The notes: generated by a model not told the origin, from the letters alone. Numbered from the stretch's first letter, positions 1 to 6,054 are shown. The stretch is 6,679 nucleotides of DNA from Bacillota bacterium (GCA_021797415.1 JAJZZT010000030.1:1-6679); one strand, 5' to 3'. A program made the numbers and translations.

Positions 1-438
1 GCGATACGGCTGCGGGCGGCAAAACATCCGACGTCGGCCAGAAAGATCATGATCCCGCCGCTCGGCATGATCACAGGCTTCCTGATGTTCGCGTTTCCCG
101 TCATGCGCATCCCTGTTTTGTACGGCGTCATCGCGTTTCTCGTCGGCTGCCTGTTCTCCATCCCCCTCATCACGTCGTCGCGCATGGAACAGATTAACGG
201 CGATGTTTACCTGAAGCGCTCTCCCGCGTTCATCATCGTGCTTCTGTCCCTGCTCGTCATCCGCATCGCCTTGCACACGTACATTGAACGTTACGTGACC
301 ATTCCGCAGACAGGCGCTGTCTTTTTTATCCTCGCCTTTGGCATGCTCCTCCCGTGGCGCATCGCGATGCTCATCCGCTACAAGCAGTTTGTGGCGAAAA
401 AAGAAGGCGTCGCACAACCGTCGAGCGACAACGCCTGA
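1..438 (+). CDS. ccdC: CcdC-like membrane protein (DUF1453), 5' end cut by window
   Basis: The reading frame is open from base 1, so the gene starts before the window; 145 codons plus the stop are visible. The ATG at 49 is probably internal, because the preceding codons read as a basic segment (AIRLRAAKHPTSARKI) that fits the family's pattern of Lys/Arg-rich residues before a conserved PPLGM-type segment. About four hydrophobic helices can be seen: around MITGFLMFAFP, VLYGVIAFLVGCLFSIPLI, AFIIVLLSLLVIRIAL and AVFFILAFGMLLPW, with a polar C-terminal tail (KKEGVAQPSSDNA). This is the layout of the Bacillus CcdC/YneJ family, which is about 160 residues long, so roughly one N-terminal helix is missing. 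CcdC lies near cytochrome c maturation genes in Bacillus, but its molecular role is not established. The family call is from recalled sequence similarity and is fairly secure. Confidence 0.85.
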   Translation, partial: AIRLRAAKHPTSARKIMIPPLGMITGFLMFAFPVMRIPVLYGVIAFLVGCLFSIPLITSSRMEQINGDVYLKRSPAFIIVLLSLLVIRIALHTYIERYVTIPQTGAVFFILAFGMLLPWRIAMLIRYKQFVAKKEGVAQPSSDNA

Positions 439-456
439 CGTTCACCGCGATCTGCA

Positions 457-486
457 TTCACACGCCCCCTACCCTTTGCGCATAGG
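457..486 (+). promoter_or_regulatory. candidate sigma-A promoter for the NlpC/P60 lipoprotein gene
   Basis: TTCACA (457-462, one mismatch to TTGACA) lies 18 nt before CATAGG (481-486), a weak -10 with three matches. Transcription would begin near 493, exactly at the 5' arm of the leader hairpin. The -10 is poor, so this is only a candidate. Confidence 0.27.
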
Positions 487-491
487 TGCCG

Positions 492-566
492 ACGGACTTT
501 GTCATCCTAATGGACAAGTCCGCGCAAAAACAGCCGGACACCATGAGCGGAGGTGCAAAGTCCCGT
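492..566 (+). promoter_or_regulatory. leader with two mutually exclusive hairpins before the NlpC/P60 gene
   Basis: The arm CGGACTT-T-GTC (493-503) can pair locally with GACAAGTCCG (513-522), giving ten pairs with one bulged T and a 9-nt loop. The same arm, ACGGACTTTG (492-501), can instead pair with CAAAGTCCCGT (556-566): eight continuous pairs plus two after a bulged C. The second partner lies directly between the Shine-Dalgarno sequence (549-555) and the start codon (567). The pairings are seen directly; a regulatory role is inference. No U-tract follows the local hairpin, so it is not a standard terminator for the upstream ccdC-like gene. Confidence 0.4.
549..555 (+). promoter_or_regulatory. 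ribosome binding site fixing the NlpC/P60 start
   Basis: GGAGGTG is a near-perfect Shine-Dalgarno sequence 11 nt before the ATG at 567. It decides this start over the in-frame GTG at 486, which has no such site and would place 27 polar residues before the signal peptide. Confidence 0.75.
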
Positions 567-1517
567 ATGAAATACCACGTCTCCCTGATTGCCGCCTCCC
601 TGTTGTCGGCGGCATGCGCCCTGTCTGTCACAGGATGCTCCGGGCAATACGCAGCCGGTCCGACAGGCAGGACGCCCCTGCAAAACGCGCAGGCGCTTGT
701 ATCAGGCCCTCTTCAGACATATTTTCGCGTGCTTGGCACGCAATACAGGCCGGCTTCCCAAACGGTCGACATCTTTGCACGCCCCATTCCGCACGGCCCG
801 CTGACGCCGACCATGCTGCGCCAGATAGCCGGGCAGCGCACGCTCGACACCGCAGCCATGCAGGGTGTGTACAATTTCGCCACCGCCACATACGCCGACA
901 AGAAGGTGAGCCATGTCCACCTGATCAACCGCGACATGACGCGTGCGCCCTTTGGCGGAGTGGCGTCCAGAGCGCTCTCGGGCGTGGCCGGGGCGAGCGT
1001 CTTTTCGGCGATGGTGCCGCACTTTACTTCGGGGCGGCGGATTTCGCACACCGTATTTAGCGACGGCATGTGGGTTCCGCCACAGGGCGTCACGATCGAT
1101 CCGTCCATCCGTCCGCGCGCCGGCCTGAAGGCGTCTTACGCGCAAAAACTGTCCGGCGTCCTCGCCGTGGCGCGCAGCAAACTGGGCACCCCCTACATCT
1201 GGGGCCACAATGAAGACCGCGGACAGTACGGTTTTGACTGCAGCAATTATGTCGAGTACGTCTTTCATCACGCGCTTGGCTACCTGTTCACCGACTGGAG
1301 CACGCGGCAGTATGCATCTGTCGGGCTGCGCGTCCCGCTTTCCCAATTGCGCGCGGGGGACATCATCTTCTTTGACCACGGTGGACACGAGGGCATTTAC
1401 GCAGGCGGCGGATCCATGATCCAGGAGGGAGGAGGACTGGGCAAGGTGGGTTACCTGCCCGTCGGTCCGGGTTCCTACTGGGGACGCCACATCTCGGTCG
1501 TCAAACGCATGTTCTGA
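567..1517 (+). CDS. NlpC/P60 family cell-wall hydrolase, lipoprotein
   Basis: A 316-residue protein predicted to be exported, lipidated and to cut peptidoglycan stem peptides outside the membrane. Residues 1-24 form a lipoprotein signal peptide: MKYH, a hydrophobic core, then VTGC with Cys24 as the lipidation site. Residues about 190-316 are the NlpC/P60 cysteine peptidase fold: the GTPYIWG approach, catalytic Cys225 in FDCSNYV, the GDIIFF strand, catalytic His274 in GHEGIYAG, and Gln286 in the place of the third polar residue (often His; Gln or Asn occur in the family). Residues 25-185 match no LysM or SH3b pattern I know and are unassigned. The gene stands alone behind the ccdC-like gene (128-nt gap) and converges on the antiporter gene after 19 nt. 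The catalytic pattern is complete, so the enzyme is likely active; its exact bond specificity (gamma-D-Glu-diamino acid cleavage is typical of the family) is inferred. Confidence 0.9.
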   Translation: MKYHVSLIAASLLSAACALSVTGCSGQYAAGPTGRTPLQNAQALVSGPLQTYFRVLGTQYRPASQTVDIFARPIPHGPLTPTMLRQIAGQRTLDTAAMQGVYNFATATYADKKVSHVHLINRDMTRAPFGGVASRALSGVAGASVFSAMVPHFTSGRRISHTVFSDGMWVPPQGVTIDPSIRPRAGLKASYAQKLSGVLAVARSKLGTPYIWGHNEDRGQYGFDCSNYVEYVFHHALGYLFTDWSTRQYASVGLRVPLSQLRAGDIIFFDHGGHEGIYAGGGSMIQEGGGLGKVGYLPVGPGSYWGRHISVVKRMF

Positions 1518-1536
1518 GCACCGGCTCCCTTCCTCC

Positions 1537-2997
1537 TCACATCACGAAGCCGGCGACGGCGTAACCGACCGTTGCGACGGCGCCGGCTATCAATGTGGTT
1601 TTGAGCAGCGACCGCGCAAACGACATGACAGGCAGTTTCATCACCGTCGCCATCGCCACCGTGTTGTCTGACAGCGGCGAGGCGAACCCTCCGAGAGTTC
1701 CGCTGGCAAACACCGCGCCGACCACCAGAGGCAGGGATGCGTGGGCGCTCTGCGCCAGTGAAAAACCGAGCGGCATGAGAATTCCCCAGGTGCCAAACGA
1801 AGAACCGACAAAATACGAGATGACCGATCCGATCACAAACAGCCCCGGCGCGATCAGGTATGGCGGCAGCGCGGAACCGACCGTGCGGGTGATGTACGGC
1901 GTAAAGCCAAGGGCGGTCGCGGTGCCCGAAACAGCCCACACGAGCACGAGCAGGACGATAACGGGCATCATTTCATTGCCTCCCTCGATCAGTCCGGCAG
2001 TCAACCGTCCAAAAGACTGCCGTTTGAAGGCGTAATACGTCACGGAAAACACCAGAGTGACGAGGATCGCCTGCAGCATGGCGCGGGCCGCATCCGCGCG
2101 CACGAGAATCTGAAAGAGGTTGTTTGAATAGAAGTGTCCGCTCCACCATGTCAGAAAAAATATCAGGACAAGCAAAACCGCGATGGGCACGATCAAATTC
2201 GCCGCATCCGGGCGCACTCCGGAGTCCGCGTGTTCGGCCGCGGCTTGCGCGGCCTCCCGGACATCCCGCTTGTCCGCCTCGCCCGCGGCGCGAAGAAGGG
2301 ACGCCGCCGCATCCACATTCCCCTGCGCCGCGCGCTTTTGCTCCTTTGTCTTCCTGACGCGCACAAACGAGATGTACACGCCGATGGCCAAAATGGCGAT
2401 GGCGAAAAAATTGAGCGGTATGGTGGAGAGAAAAAAAGGAAATACGGGATCTGTGCGTCCCAGGTGTTTCAGACCCACCGTGATCAACCCGATCATATAG
2501 CCGACAAACGCGGTTCCGACTGGCACCATGGCAATCAGCGGCGTCGCCGTCACATCGATCACGTATCCCAGCCGCTCCGGACTGATGTGAAAGCGATCAG
2601 ACACCGGCCGCAGTACGGGAGCAACCGTGATGATGCGAAAATCGGGCGCCATAAACGTGGCGAGCGACGACAGCCACGCCACGCCGAACGCGCTGCGTTC
2701 CGAACGGATGCGCGGCTGCAGCATGCGCGCAAATCCCGCCACGCCGCCGGTCACCTGCATGAGGCCGACAAGGGCCCCGAAGGCCCAAAGAAAGACGATC
2801 AGGTGCAGATTCCCCGGGACGGTCACCTCGTTGTAAAGGTAATGCAGCGTCGTATCGATGCCGCCAAGCCACGTCGGCGAAAGCAGGTAGGCGCCGAGCA
2901 GCAGTCCCGCCACAAGACCCGGGATCACCTGCCTGGTGATCAACGCGATCGGCACGATCACGACAAACGGCAGAATGGACAAAATGGAAGCGTGCAT
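1537..2997 (-). CDS. Na+/H+ antiporter, NhaC family
   Basis: A 486-residue polytopic inner-membrane protein predicted to exchange protons for sodium or a related small solute. Hydrophobic helices fill residues 5-40, 64-90, 105-130, 145-175 and 188-212, then 268-285, 307-324, 343-363, 380-398, 404-417, 424-440 and 465-485. Family-like polar segments in the membrane are MAPDFRII (116-123), SSFGTWGILMPLG (399-411) and GFASPLSDNTVAMAT (437-451); the last resembles the ion-path segment of NhaC proteins. A charged, alanine-rich loop at about 213-267 joins the two halves. The ATG at 2997 is chosen because GGGGGGATC lies 6 nt upstream; an in-frame TTG at 3015 would lie before that site. The gene is divergent from the TVP38-like gene and converges on the NlpC/P60 gene. 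The family call is good; the ion specificity is not, because NhaC homologues also move other substrates such as malate/lactate. Confidence 0.85.
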   Translation of the reverse strand: MHASILSILPFVVIVPIALITRQVIPGLVAGLLLGAYLLSPTWLGGIDTTLHYLYNEVTVPGNLHLIVFLWAFGALVGLMQVTGGVAGFARMLQPRIRSERSAFGVAWLSSLATFMAPDFRIITVAPVLRPVSDRFHISPERLGYVIDVTATPLIAMVPVGTAFVGYMIGLITVGLKHLGRTDPVFPFFLSTIPLNFFAIAILAIGVYISFVRVRKTKEQKRAAQGNVDAAASLLRAAGEADKRDVREAAQAAAEHADSGVRPDAANLIVPIAVLLVLIFFLTWWSGHFYSNNLFQILVRADAARAMLQAILVTLVFSVTYYAFKRQSFGRLTAGLIEGGNEMMPVIVLLVLVWAVSGTATALGFTPYITRTVGSALPPYLIAPGLFVIGSVISYFVGSSFGTWGILMPLGFSLAQSAHASLPLVVGAVFASGTLGGFASPLSDNTVAMATVMKLPVMSFARSLLKTTLIAGAVATVGYAVAGFVM

Positions 2998-3117
2998 ACA
3001 GATCCCCCCAGGCAAATGGACACAAACTCACGGGTAGTCTTCGCAAGTTCCGGCCTTGTCATGCCCATACTATAGGTTGCCCTGAACACACACGCGAGAA
3101 AAGAAAGGGAGAGACGG
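2998..3117. promoter_or_regulatory. divergent intergenic region between antiporter and TVP38-like genes
   Basis: This 120-nt gap must hold the promoters of two divergent genes. The best AT-rich element is TACTATAGG at 3069-3077, which could act as a -10 on either strand (TATAGG on plus, TAGTAT on minus), but no good -35 lies 16-18 nt away in either direction. The Shine-Dalgarno elements at its edges are clear: GGGGGG (complement of 3004-3009) for the antiporter and AAAGGGAG (3104-3111) for the TVP38-like gene. Confidence 0.3.
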
Positions 3118-3924
3118 ATGCCGGACACCGCCGGACAAGGAACGCAGACGACCCAAAAAACGCAAACGACCCAAAAAACGCACACCCTGCTCTGGACCAT
3201 CGGCACATTTGCAGTCGGGGCGTTGGCCATCTGGCTGTTTTTTCATTATGAGCAATACACCAGCGGATTCATCCGCCAACTCGGTCCGGTCGGCGTGATC
3301 GCAGCCATCCTGCTCATGGCCCTGCTGTGCATCATCCCGTTCCCGGCCGAGTTCCTGATGGTGATCGACATGCAGGTGTACGGCGTCTGGCTCGGCATTC
3401 TGTACGTCTGGCTTGGCGCCATGCTCGGCTCGTACGTGACGTTTATCGCGGCGAAACACTTCGGTGAAACGTGGGTGCGAAAGATCATCTCGCCGCGCTA
3501 CGTCGACAAGCTCGACGAAGGCGTGCGCAAACGGGGAGCGGCGGGACTGCTCATCGCCCGCCTCATCCCGTTTATTCCCTTCGTGGTCCTCAATTACGCC
3601 AGCGCCATGCTAAAGCATGTCGACACGTGGACGTACCTCTGGACGACAGGCGTCGGCATCATGCCGTACGATATCGGAGCGGCGCTCGTCTTTCTCGGAT
3701 TCTCGCGAAATATGCTGCTGTGGCTGGTGATCGGGGGCGTTGCGATCGTCGCCATCTGGCTGCTGGCCATCTGGCACACCCGTCGCGTCACCGGAGGAGA
3801 CGGGATCATCCCGGTTCCGGCCGGCGCAACATCAGTACCCGCGCGCGCTGTCAACCGCCCCGATCAGGGGCAGCCCCCGCCTGTCGCGCACAAGATTGTC
3901 CGCAAAAAACGCGCACACCTGTGA
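3118..3924 (+). CDS. TVP38/TMEM64 (VTT domain, DedA-related) membrane protein
   Basis: A 268-residue membrane protein. After a polar N-terminus made of TQTTQK repeats (residues 9-22) come helices at about 24-43, 56-74, 86-112, 143-164, 172-194 and 198-220. The VTT/SNARE-associated domain spans about 65-195, with the two re-entrant signatures PFPAE (74-78) and RLIPFIPFVVLNYASAM (148-164), and a glycine-rich helix LGAMLGSYVTFIAAKHFG (99-116). Members of this superfamily act as lipid scramblases or transporters or support envelope integrity; in this host the substrate is unknown. Start: ATG with AAAGGGAG 6 nt upstream. The C-terminal tail (about 224-268, Pro/Arg/Lys-rich, ending KKRAHL) is not part of the domain, and its codons overlap the convergent dehydrogenase gene by 93 nt. 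Confidence 0.85.
   Translation: MPDTAGQGTQTTQKTQTTQKTHTLLWTIGTFAVGALAIWLFFHYEQYTSGFIRQLGPVGVIAAILLMALLCIIPFPAEFLMVIDMQVYGVWLGILYVWLGAMLGSYVTFIAAKHFGETWVRKIISPRYVDKLDEGVRKRGAAGLLIARLIPFIPFVVLNYASAMLKHVDTWTYLWTTGVGIMPYDIGAALVFLGFSRNMLLWLVIGGVAIVAIWLLAIWHTRRVTGGDGIIPVPAGATSVPARAVNRPDQGQPPPVAHKIVRKKRAHL
3142..3180 (+). repeat. 18-nt tandem repeat inside the TVP38-like gene
   Basis: The unit ACGCAGACGACCCAAAAA (3142-3159) is followed by the same unit with one base changed (3160-3177) and the first bases of a third. It encodes TQTTQK-TQTTQK-T in frame. Being a multiple of three, copy-number change would lengthen or shorten the N-terminus without frameshift. Confidence 0.9.
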
Positions 3925-4803
3925 AATCTGGCTGGGGCCCGCAATGTGCGGCGTGATGTGCGTGCGCGGCGCGGTCCACAGCGGACTGACGGCGGGCAAC
4001 GGCTCCTTGGCGAAGACATCCAGCACCGCCGCGCGCAGATGGCCCCTGTCCAGCGCCGAAAGAAGCGCGCGCTCATCGATCAACTCGCCGCGCCCGACAT
4101 TGACCAGGATTGCATCGCGGCGCATGGCGGCCAGCACAGTCGCATCGACAACATGATGAGTCTGTGGCGTCAGCGGCAGCGTCAGCACAAGCACGTCGCA
4201 GCGGGCGGCAAACGCCGTCCACTGGTCGGGCCCGAAGTGTTCGTCCAGCGGCGTCTGGCTGACCGTCTTTGTGCGGCTCAACCCGCAGACTCTCATGCGA
4301 AACGCCCGCGCCCGCAGCACGATATCCCGGCCAATGGAGCCGACGCCGGCGACGCCGATCGTCCGGCCGCCGAGCATGTCCGACCGCCAAGGCGCCCACA
4401 CGCCTTGCGCCTGTTGGCTGACCGAGCGGGCGAGATCCTTGTATAGATAAAGCAGATGGGCAAATACATACTCGGCGATCGATTCCCCAAACTGGTCCAC
4501 CACGCGCGCGACCAGACAGCCCCTGGGCAATAACGGGTTTTGCGCCAGGTCGTCAACGCCCGCGCCCATCGATTGAATCCAGCGCAAGCGCGGCGCCTGC
4601 GCCAGAAGCGCGGGCGGAAACCGCCAGGCGAACAGCACGTCGGCCAGGCCGATCTTCGCCCCCGCCTCCTCTTCGGAGCTGGCCGCGGACAGCAATCCAG
4701 CAGGATACCCGAGCCGCGTGAGTTCATCCATGTAGCCGCGGGCCATGCGCCCGTTCGCATGGTAGACGAGCACCCGCGGCCAGCGCTCCGACGGTGCAAA
4801 CAT
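3832..4803 (-). CDS. D-2-hydroxyacid dehydrogenase, GhrA-like, probable NADP(H) preference
   Basis: A 323-residue cytoplasmic enzyme of the D-isomer-specific 2-hydroxyacid dehydrogenase family, which interconverts 2-oxoacids and D-2-hydroxyacids (for example glyoxylate to glycolate, hydroxypyruvate to glycerate). The substrate segment SMGAGVDDL (78-86) and ESIAEYVFAHLLYL (107-120) precede the Rossmann fold, with GVGSIG (153-158 as G153, G155, G158). Catalytic residues are Arg238 (NVGRGE), Glu267 (AKEPL) and His286 (TPHIAGPS). Where NAD enzymes carry an Asp after the second strand, this one has SRTKT (176-180), as in GhrA, suggesting NADP(H). Start: the ATG at 4803 puts ten residues before the first strand (VLVYH) and has GGATGG 9 nt upstream; ATGs at 4848 and 4866 would add 15 or 21 residues and are possible. 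It follows the Nudix gene by 150 nt and overlaps the TVP38-like gene at its 3' end. Confidence 0.88.
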   Translation of the reverse strand: MFAPSERWPRVLVYHANGRMARGYMDELTRLGYPAGLLSAASSEEEAGAKIGLADVLFAWRFPPALLAQAPRLRWIQSMGAGVDDLAQNPLLPRGCLVARVVDQFGESIAEYVFAHLLYLYKDLARSVSQQAQGVWAPWRSDMLGGRTIGVAGVGSIGRDIVLRARAFRMRVCGLSRTKTVSQTPLDEHFGPDQWTAFAARCDVLVLTLPLTPQTHHVVDATVLAAMRRDAILVNVGRGELIDERALLSALDRGHLRAAVLDVFAKEPLPAVSPLWTAPRTHITPHIAGPSQISQVCAFFADNLVRDRRGLPLIGAVDSARGY

Positions 4804-4934
4804 GCGGCTGCACCATCCTTTTTTAGGATTATGACGAGCAAGAGACATGGCGCCACCCCAGCACATCTGCAGACTGATCTGTCGCGTAACTCAGCGGGCA
4901 CACGCCGCAGCCCGGCCATTTTCATCTTGTCGAG

Positions 4935-4967
4935 AGTGGCGCGCCAGCCACTGTCACACGGTGACAG
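4935..4967 (-). other. two adjoining small hairpins at the Nudix gene stop codon
   Basis: CTGTCAC-acg-GTGACAG (4951-4967, seven pairs) contains the Nudix stop codon, and AGTGGC-gcgcca-GCCACT (4935-4952, six pairs) follows at once on the minus strand. No T-run comes after them on that strand, so they are not a standard intrinsic terminator. They could protect the 3' end of a processed transcript or weaken read-through into the dehydrogenase gene. Function is inferred. Confidence 0.35.
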
Positions 4968-5457
4968 CGGGCCAGTTTTCGTGGACGCGCGCGTCTCTCA
5001 GGCGCAATGCAAGCCGGATCAACTCCAGTTGGTCACGCGGCACGGGAAATGGCGCGGCAAACGGGTCGACCCACATGAAGGCGTCAATTTCCTCGTTGGG
5101 AACAAAGGGACGCTCTTCGACAAGCTCACACATGACGCAGATATCGAGCGTGATATCGGACTGTGTAACACCGATCACCTGCAGTGGGCGAACGACGAGG
5201 TTGGCCTCCTCCTTCAGTTCCCGGACAATCGTGGCAAATGCGTCTTCCCCCGCTTCTTTCAGACCGCCGGGCAGGCGCCAGGGCCGTTTGCGCCGATAGG
5301 TGTGGCGCAGGAACAGAAATTCGCCCCGCTCATTGGACAAATAGGCGACGACGCCGATGACGTACTTGCGTTTGATCGTATACACCGCCCATTTTGCCAT
5401 CCACTGCGGCAGGATGCTGAATATGCGGACCATGAGGCGGCGCAGCAGAGCTTCCAC
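4954..5457 (-). CDS. Nudix hydrolase
   Basis: A 167-residue predicted cytoplasmic pyrophosphohydrolase acting on a nucleoside diphosphate linked to another group; the substrate cannot be read from the sequence. The Nudix box runs from residue 65 to 87: G65, five residues, E71, seven residues, R79-E80-L81, then E83-E84, with Asn86 where the consensus has Gly. The metal-binding Glu residues are all present. Residues 1-30 form an amphipathic, basic N-terminus (LLRRLMVRIFSILPQWMAKWAVYTIKRK) that may sit against the membrane. The start is the GTG at 5457, set by GGGGAGGAGG 8 nt upstream; the frame stays open to 5625 but those codons carry no comparable site and would put the Shine-Dalgarno inside the gene. 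It is divergent from the DUF2203 gene and 150 nt upstream of the co-oriented dehydrogenase, with which it may be co-transcribed. Confidence 0.85.
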   Translation of the reverse strand: MEALLRRLMVRIFSILPQWMAKWAVYTIKRKYVIGVVAYLSNERGEFLFLRHTYRRKRPWRLPGGLKEAGEDAFATIVRELKEEANLVVRPLQVIGVTQSDITLDICVMCELVEERPFVPNEEIDAFMWVDPFAAPFPVPRDQLELIRLALRLRDARVHENWPAVTV

Positions 5458-5465
5458 GCGCGATT

Positions 5466-5475
5466 CCTCCTCCCC
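5466..5475 (-). promoter_or_regulatory. very strong ribosome binding site deciding a GTG start
   Basis: On the minus strand GGGGAGGAGG lies 8 nt before the GTG at 5457. It fixes the Nudix start downstream of several in-frame ATG codons that a longest-frame rule would choose. Confidence 0.75.
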
Positions 5476-5496
5476 ATGCGCAACCGCTCGTGTATT

Positions 5497-5527
5497 ACTA
5501 TACGCCATTGGACGGACGAACGCGCAA
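5497..5527 (-). promoter_or_regulatory. candidate promoter for the Nudix gene
   Basis: On the minus strand TATAGT (complement of 5497-5502) is a good -10. TTGCGC (complement of 5522-5527) is a possible -35, but the 19-nt spacing is long. A start near 5490 would leave a short leader ahead of the strong ribosome binding site. Confidence 0.35.
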
Positions 5528-5532
5528 AATTC

Positions 5533-5561
5533 CATCCGGCACATCCGGCGGGACGCGCCGG
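5533..5561. repeat. tandem 9-nt repeat and inverted repeat in the divergent control region
   Basis: CATCCGGC occurs twice, 9 nt apart (5533-5540 and 5542-5549). The second copy runs into CCGGCG-ggacg-CGCCGG (5545-5561). The pair lies between the two back-to-back promoter candidates, where an operator would be expected. In GC-rich DNA such matches also arise by chance. Confidence 0.25.
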
Positions 5562-5564
5562 TCA

Positions 5565-5595
5565 TTGGACGCATGCCTGTCCGATCGTGTAAGAT
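5565..5595 (+). promoter_or_regulatory. candidate promoter for the DUF2203 gene
   Basis: TTGGAC (5565-5570) and TAAGAT (5590-5595) are each four-of-six matches to the sigma-A boxes, separated by a long 19-nt spacer. Transcription would start near 5602, just before the leader hairpin at 5608. Confidence 0.33.
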
Positions 5596-5607
5596 GACTG
5601 ACAGAGT

Positions 5608-5637
5608 GTTCGGTCGCGCGACCACTCGCGACCGGAC
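5608..5637 (+). promoter_or_regulatory. long stem-loop in the DUF2203 leader
   Basis: GTTCGGTCGCG (5608-5618) pairs with CGCGACCGGAC (5627-5637), eleven pairs including one G-U, around an 8-nt loop CGACCACT. It ends 17 nt before the Shine-Dalgarno sequence at 5655. It has no T-run, so it is a 5' stabiliser, protein site or double-stranded operator rather than a terminator. Pairing is seen; role is inferred. Confidence 0.5.
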
Positions 5638-5654
5638 GGCATGATCGACGGATC

Positions 5655-5660
5655 AAGGAG
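5655..5660 (+). promoter_or_regulatory. ribosome binding site deciding the DUF2203 GTG start
   Basis: AAGGAG lies 7 nt before the GTG at 5668. The in-frame ATG at 5641 has no purine-rich site before it and would add nine residues absent from the usual family start. Confidence 0.75.
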
Positions 5661-5667
5661 TGCGAAG

Positions 5668-6054
5668 GTGCCCAAGCGCTATTATACATTGGAAGAGGCC
5701 AATCGCCTGTTGCCCGACATCTCCCGCCAGATCCTCGCGTTAAAACAGGCGCGGGAGGAGATTGCGATCAGGCGTCTGCAGATCGAGCGCGCGAAGCGCG
5801 AACAAATGGCGGATGATCCGGATCACTTTTTCGTCGAAGAGGCGGAAATTGAATTCATGGTGATCGCCGCCCGCCAGCAGATCGAACATCTGACCCGCCA
5901 ATCGATCGAGATCAAGGACATCGACGCCGGATTGGTCGATTTTCTCACACTGATCGACGGCCGCGAAGCATACCTGTGCTGGCGCAGCGGCGAGCCGGAA
6001 ATCCGCTATTGGCACGGCCTGAACGAGGGCTTCGCAAGGCGCAAGGCATTATGA
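5668..6054 (+). CDS. DUF2203 family protein
   Basis: A 128-residue soluble protein of a family found in many bacteria, including Firmicutes, with no known function. It begins with the family's typical YYTLEEANRLLPDI (5-18). Two charged helices follow at about 15-50 and 55-82 and look like an antiparallel coiled coil. The C-terminal signature is complete: IKDIDAGLVDF (82-92), GREAYLCWRSGEPEIRYWH (98-116) and GF (121-122), with conserved Trp, Glu and His residues that could bind a ligand or metal. The GTG start is set by AAGGAG at 5655. It is divergent from the Nudix gene across a 210-nt control region, and converges on the small orphan gene. The length is normal for the family and I see no damage. 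Confidence 0.88.
   Translation: MPKRYYTLEEANRLLPDISRQILALKQAREEIAIRRLQIERAKREQMADDPDHFFVEEAEIEFMVIAARQQIEHLTRQSIEIKDIDAGLVDFLTLIDGREAYLCWRSGEPEIRYWHGLNEGFARRKAL

Noticed and set aside
702..1490. 262-codon minus-strand frame opposite the NlpC/P60 gene
   Set aside because: Antisense shadow of a gene with a full catalytic pattern; Arg/His/Ala-rich translation and no family features.
1548..1588. 8-bp inverted repeat AGCCGGCG/CGCCGGCT near the convergent stops
   Set aside because: Lies inside the antiporter coding region with a 25-nt loop and no T-run; probably chance in GC-rich sequence, not a shared terminator.
2134..3075. 313-codon plus-strand frame opposite the antiporter
   Set aside because: Extremely Arg/His/Gln/Asp-rich translation, no ribosome binding site, and the opposite strand encodes a clear NhaC-family protein.
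4815..4829. ATCCT-TTTTT-AGGAT small inverted repeat with a run of six A on the minus strand, near the dehydrogenase start
   Set aside because: Only five pairs; the A-run looks like a slippery site, but no alternative frame downstream makes sense. It most likely just contains part of the ribosome binding site.
4540..5592. 350-codon plus-strand frame across the dehydrogenase and Nudix genes
   Set aside because: It spans two real minus-strand genes and their spacer, has no Shine-Dalgarno site and no recognisable domain; long open shadows are common in GC-rich DNA.
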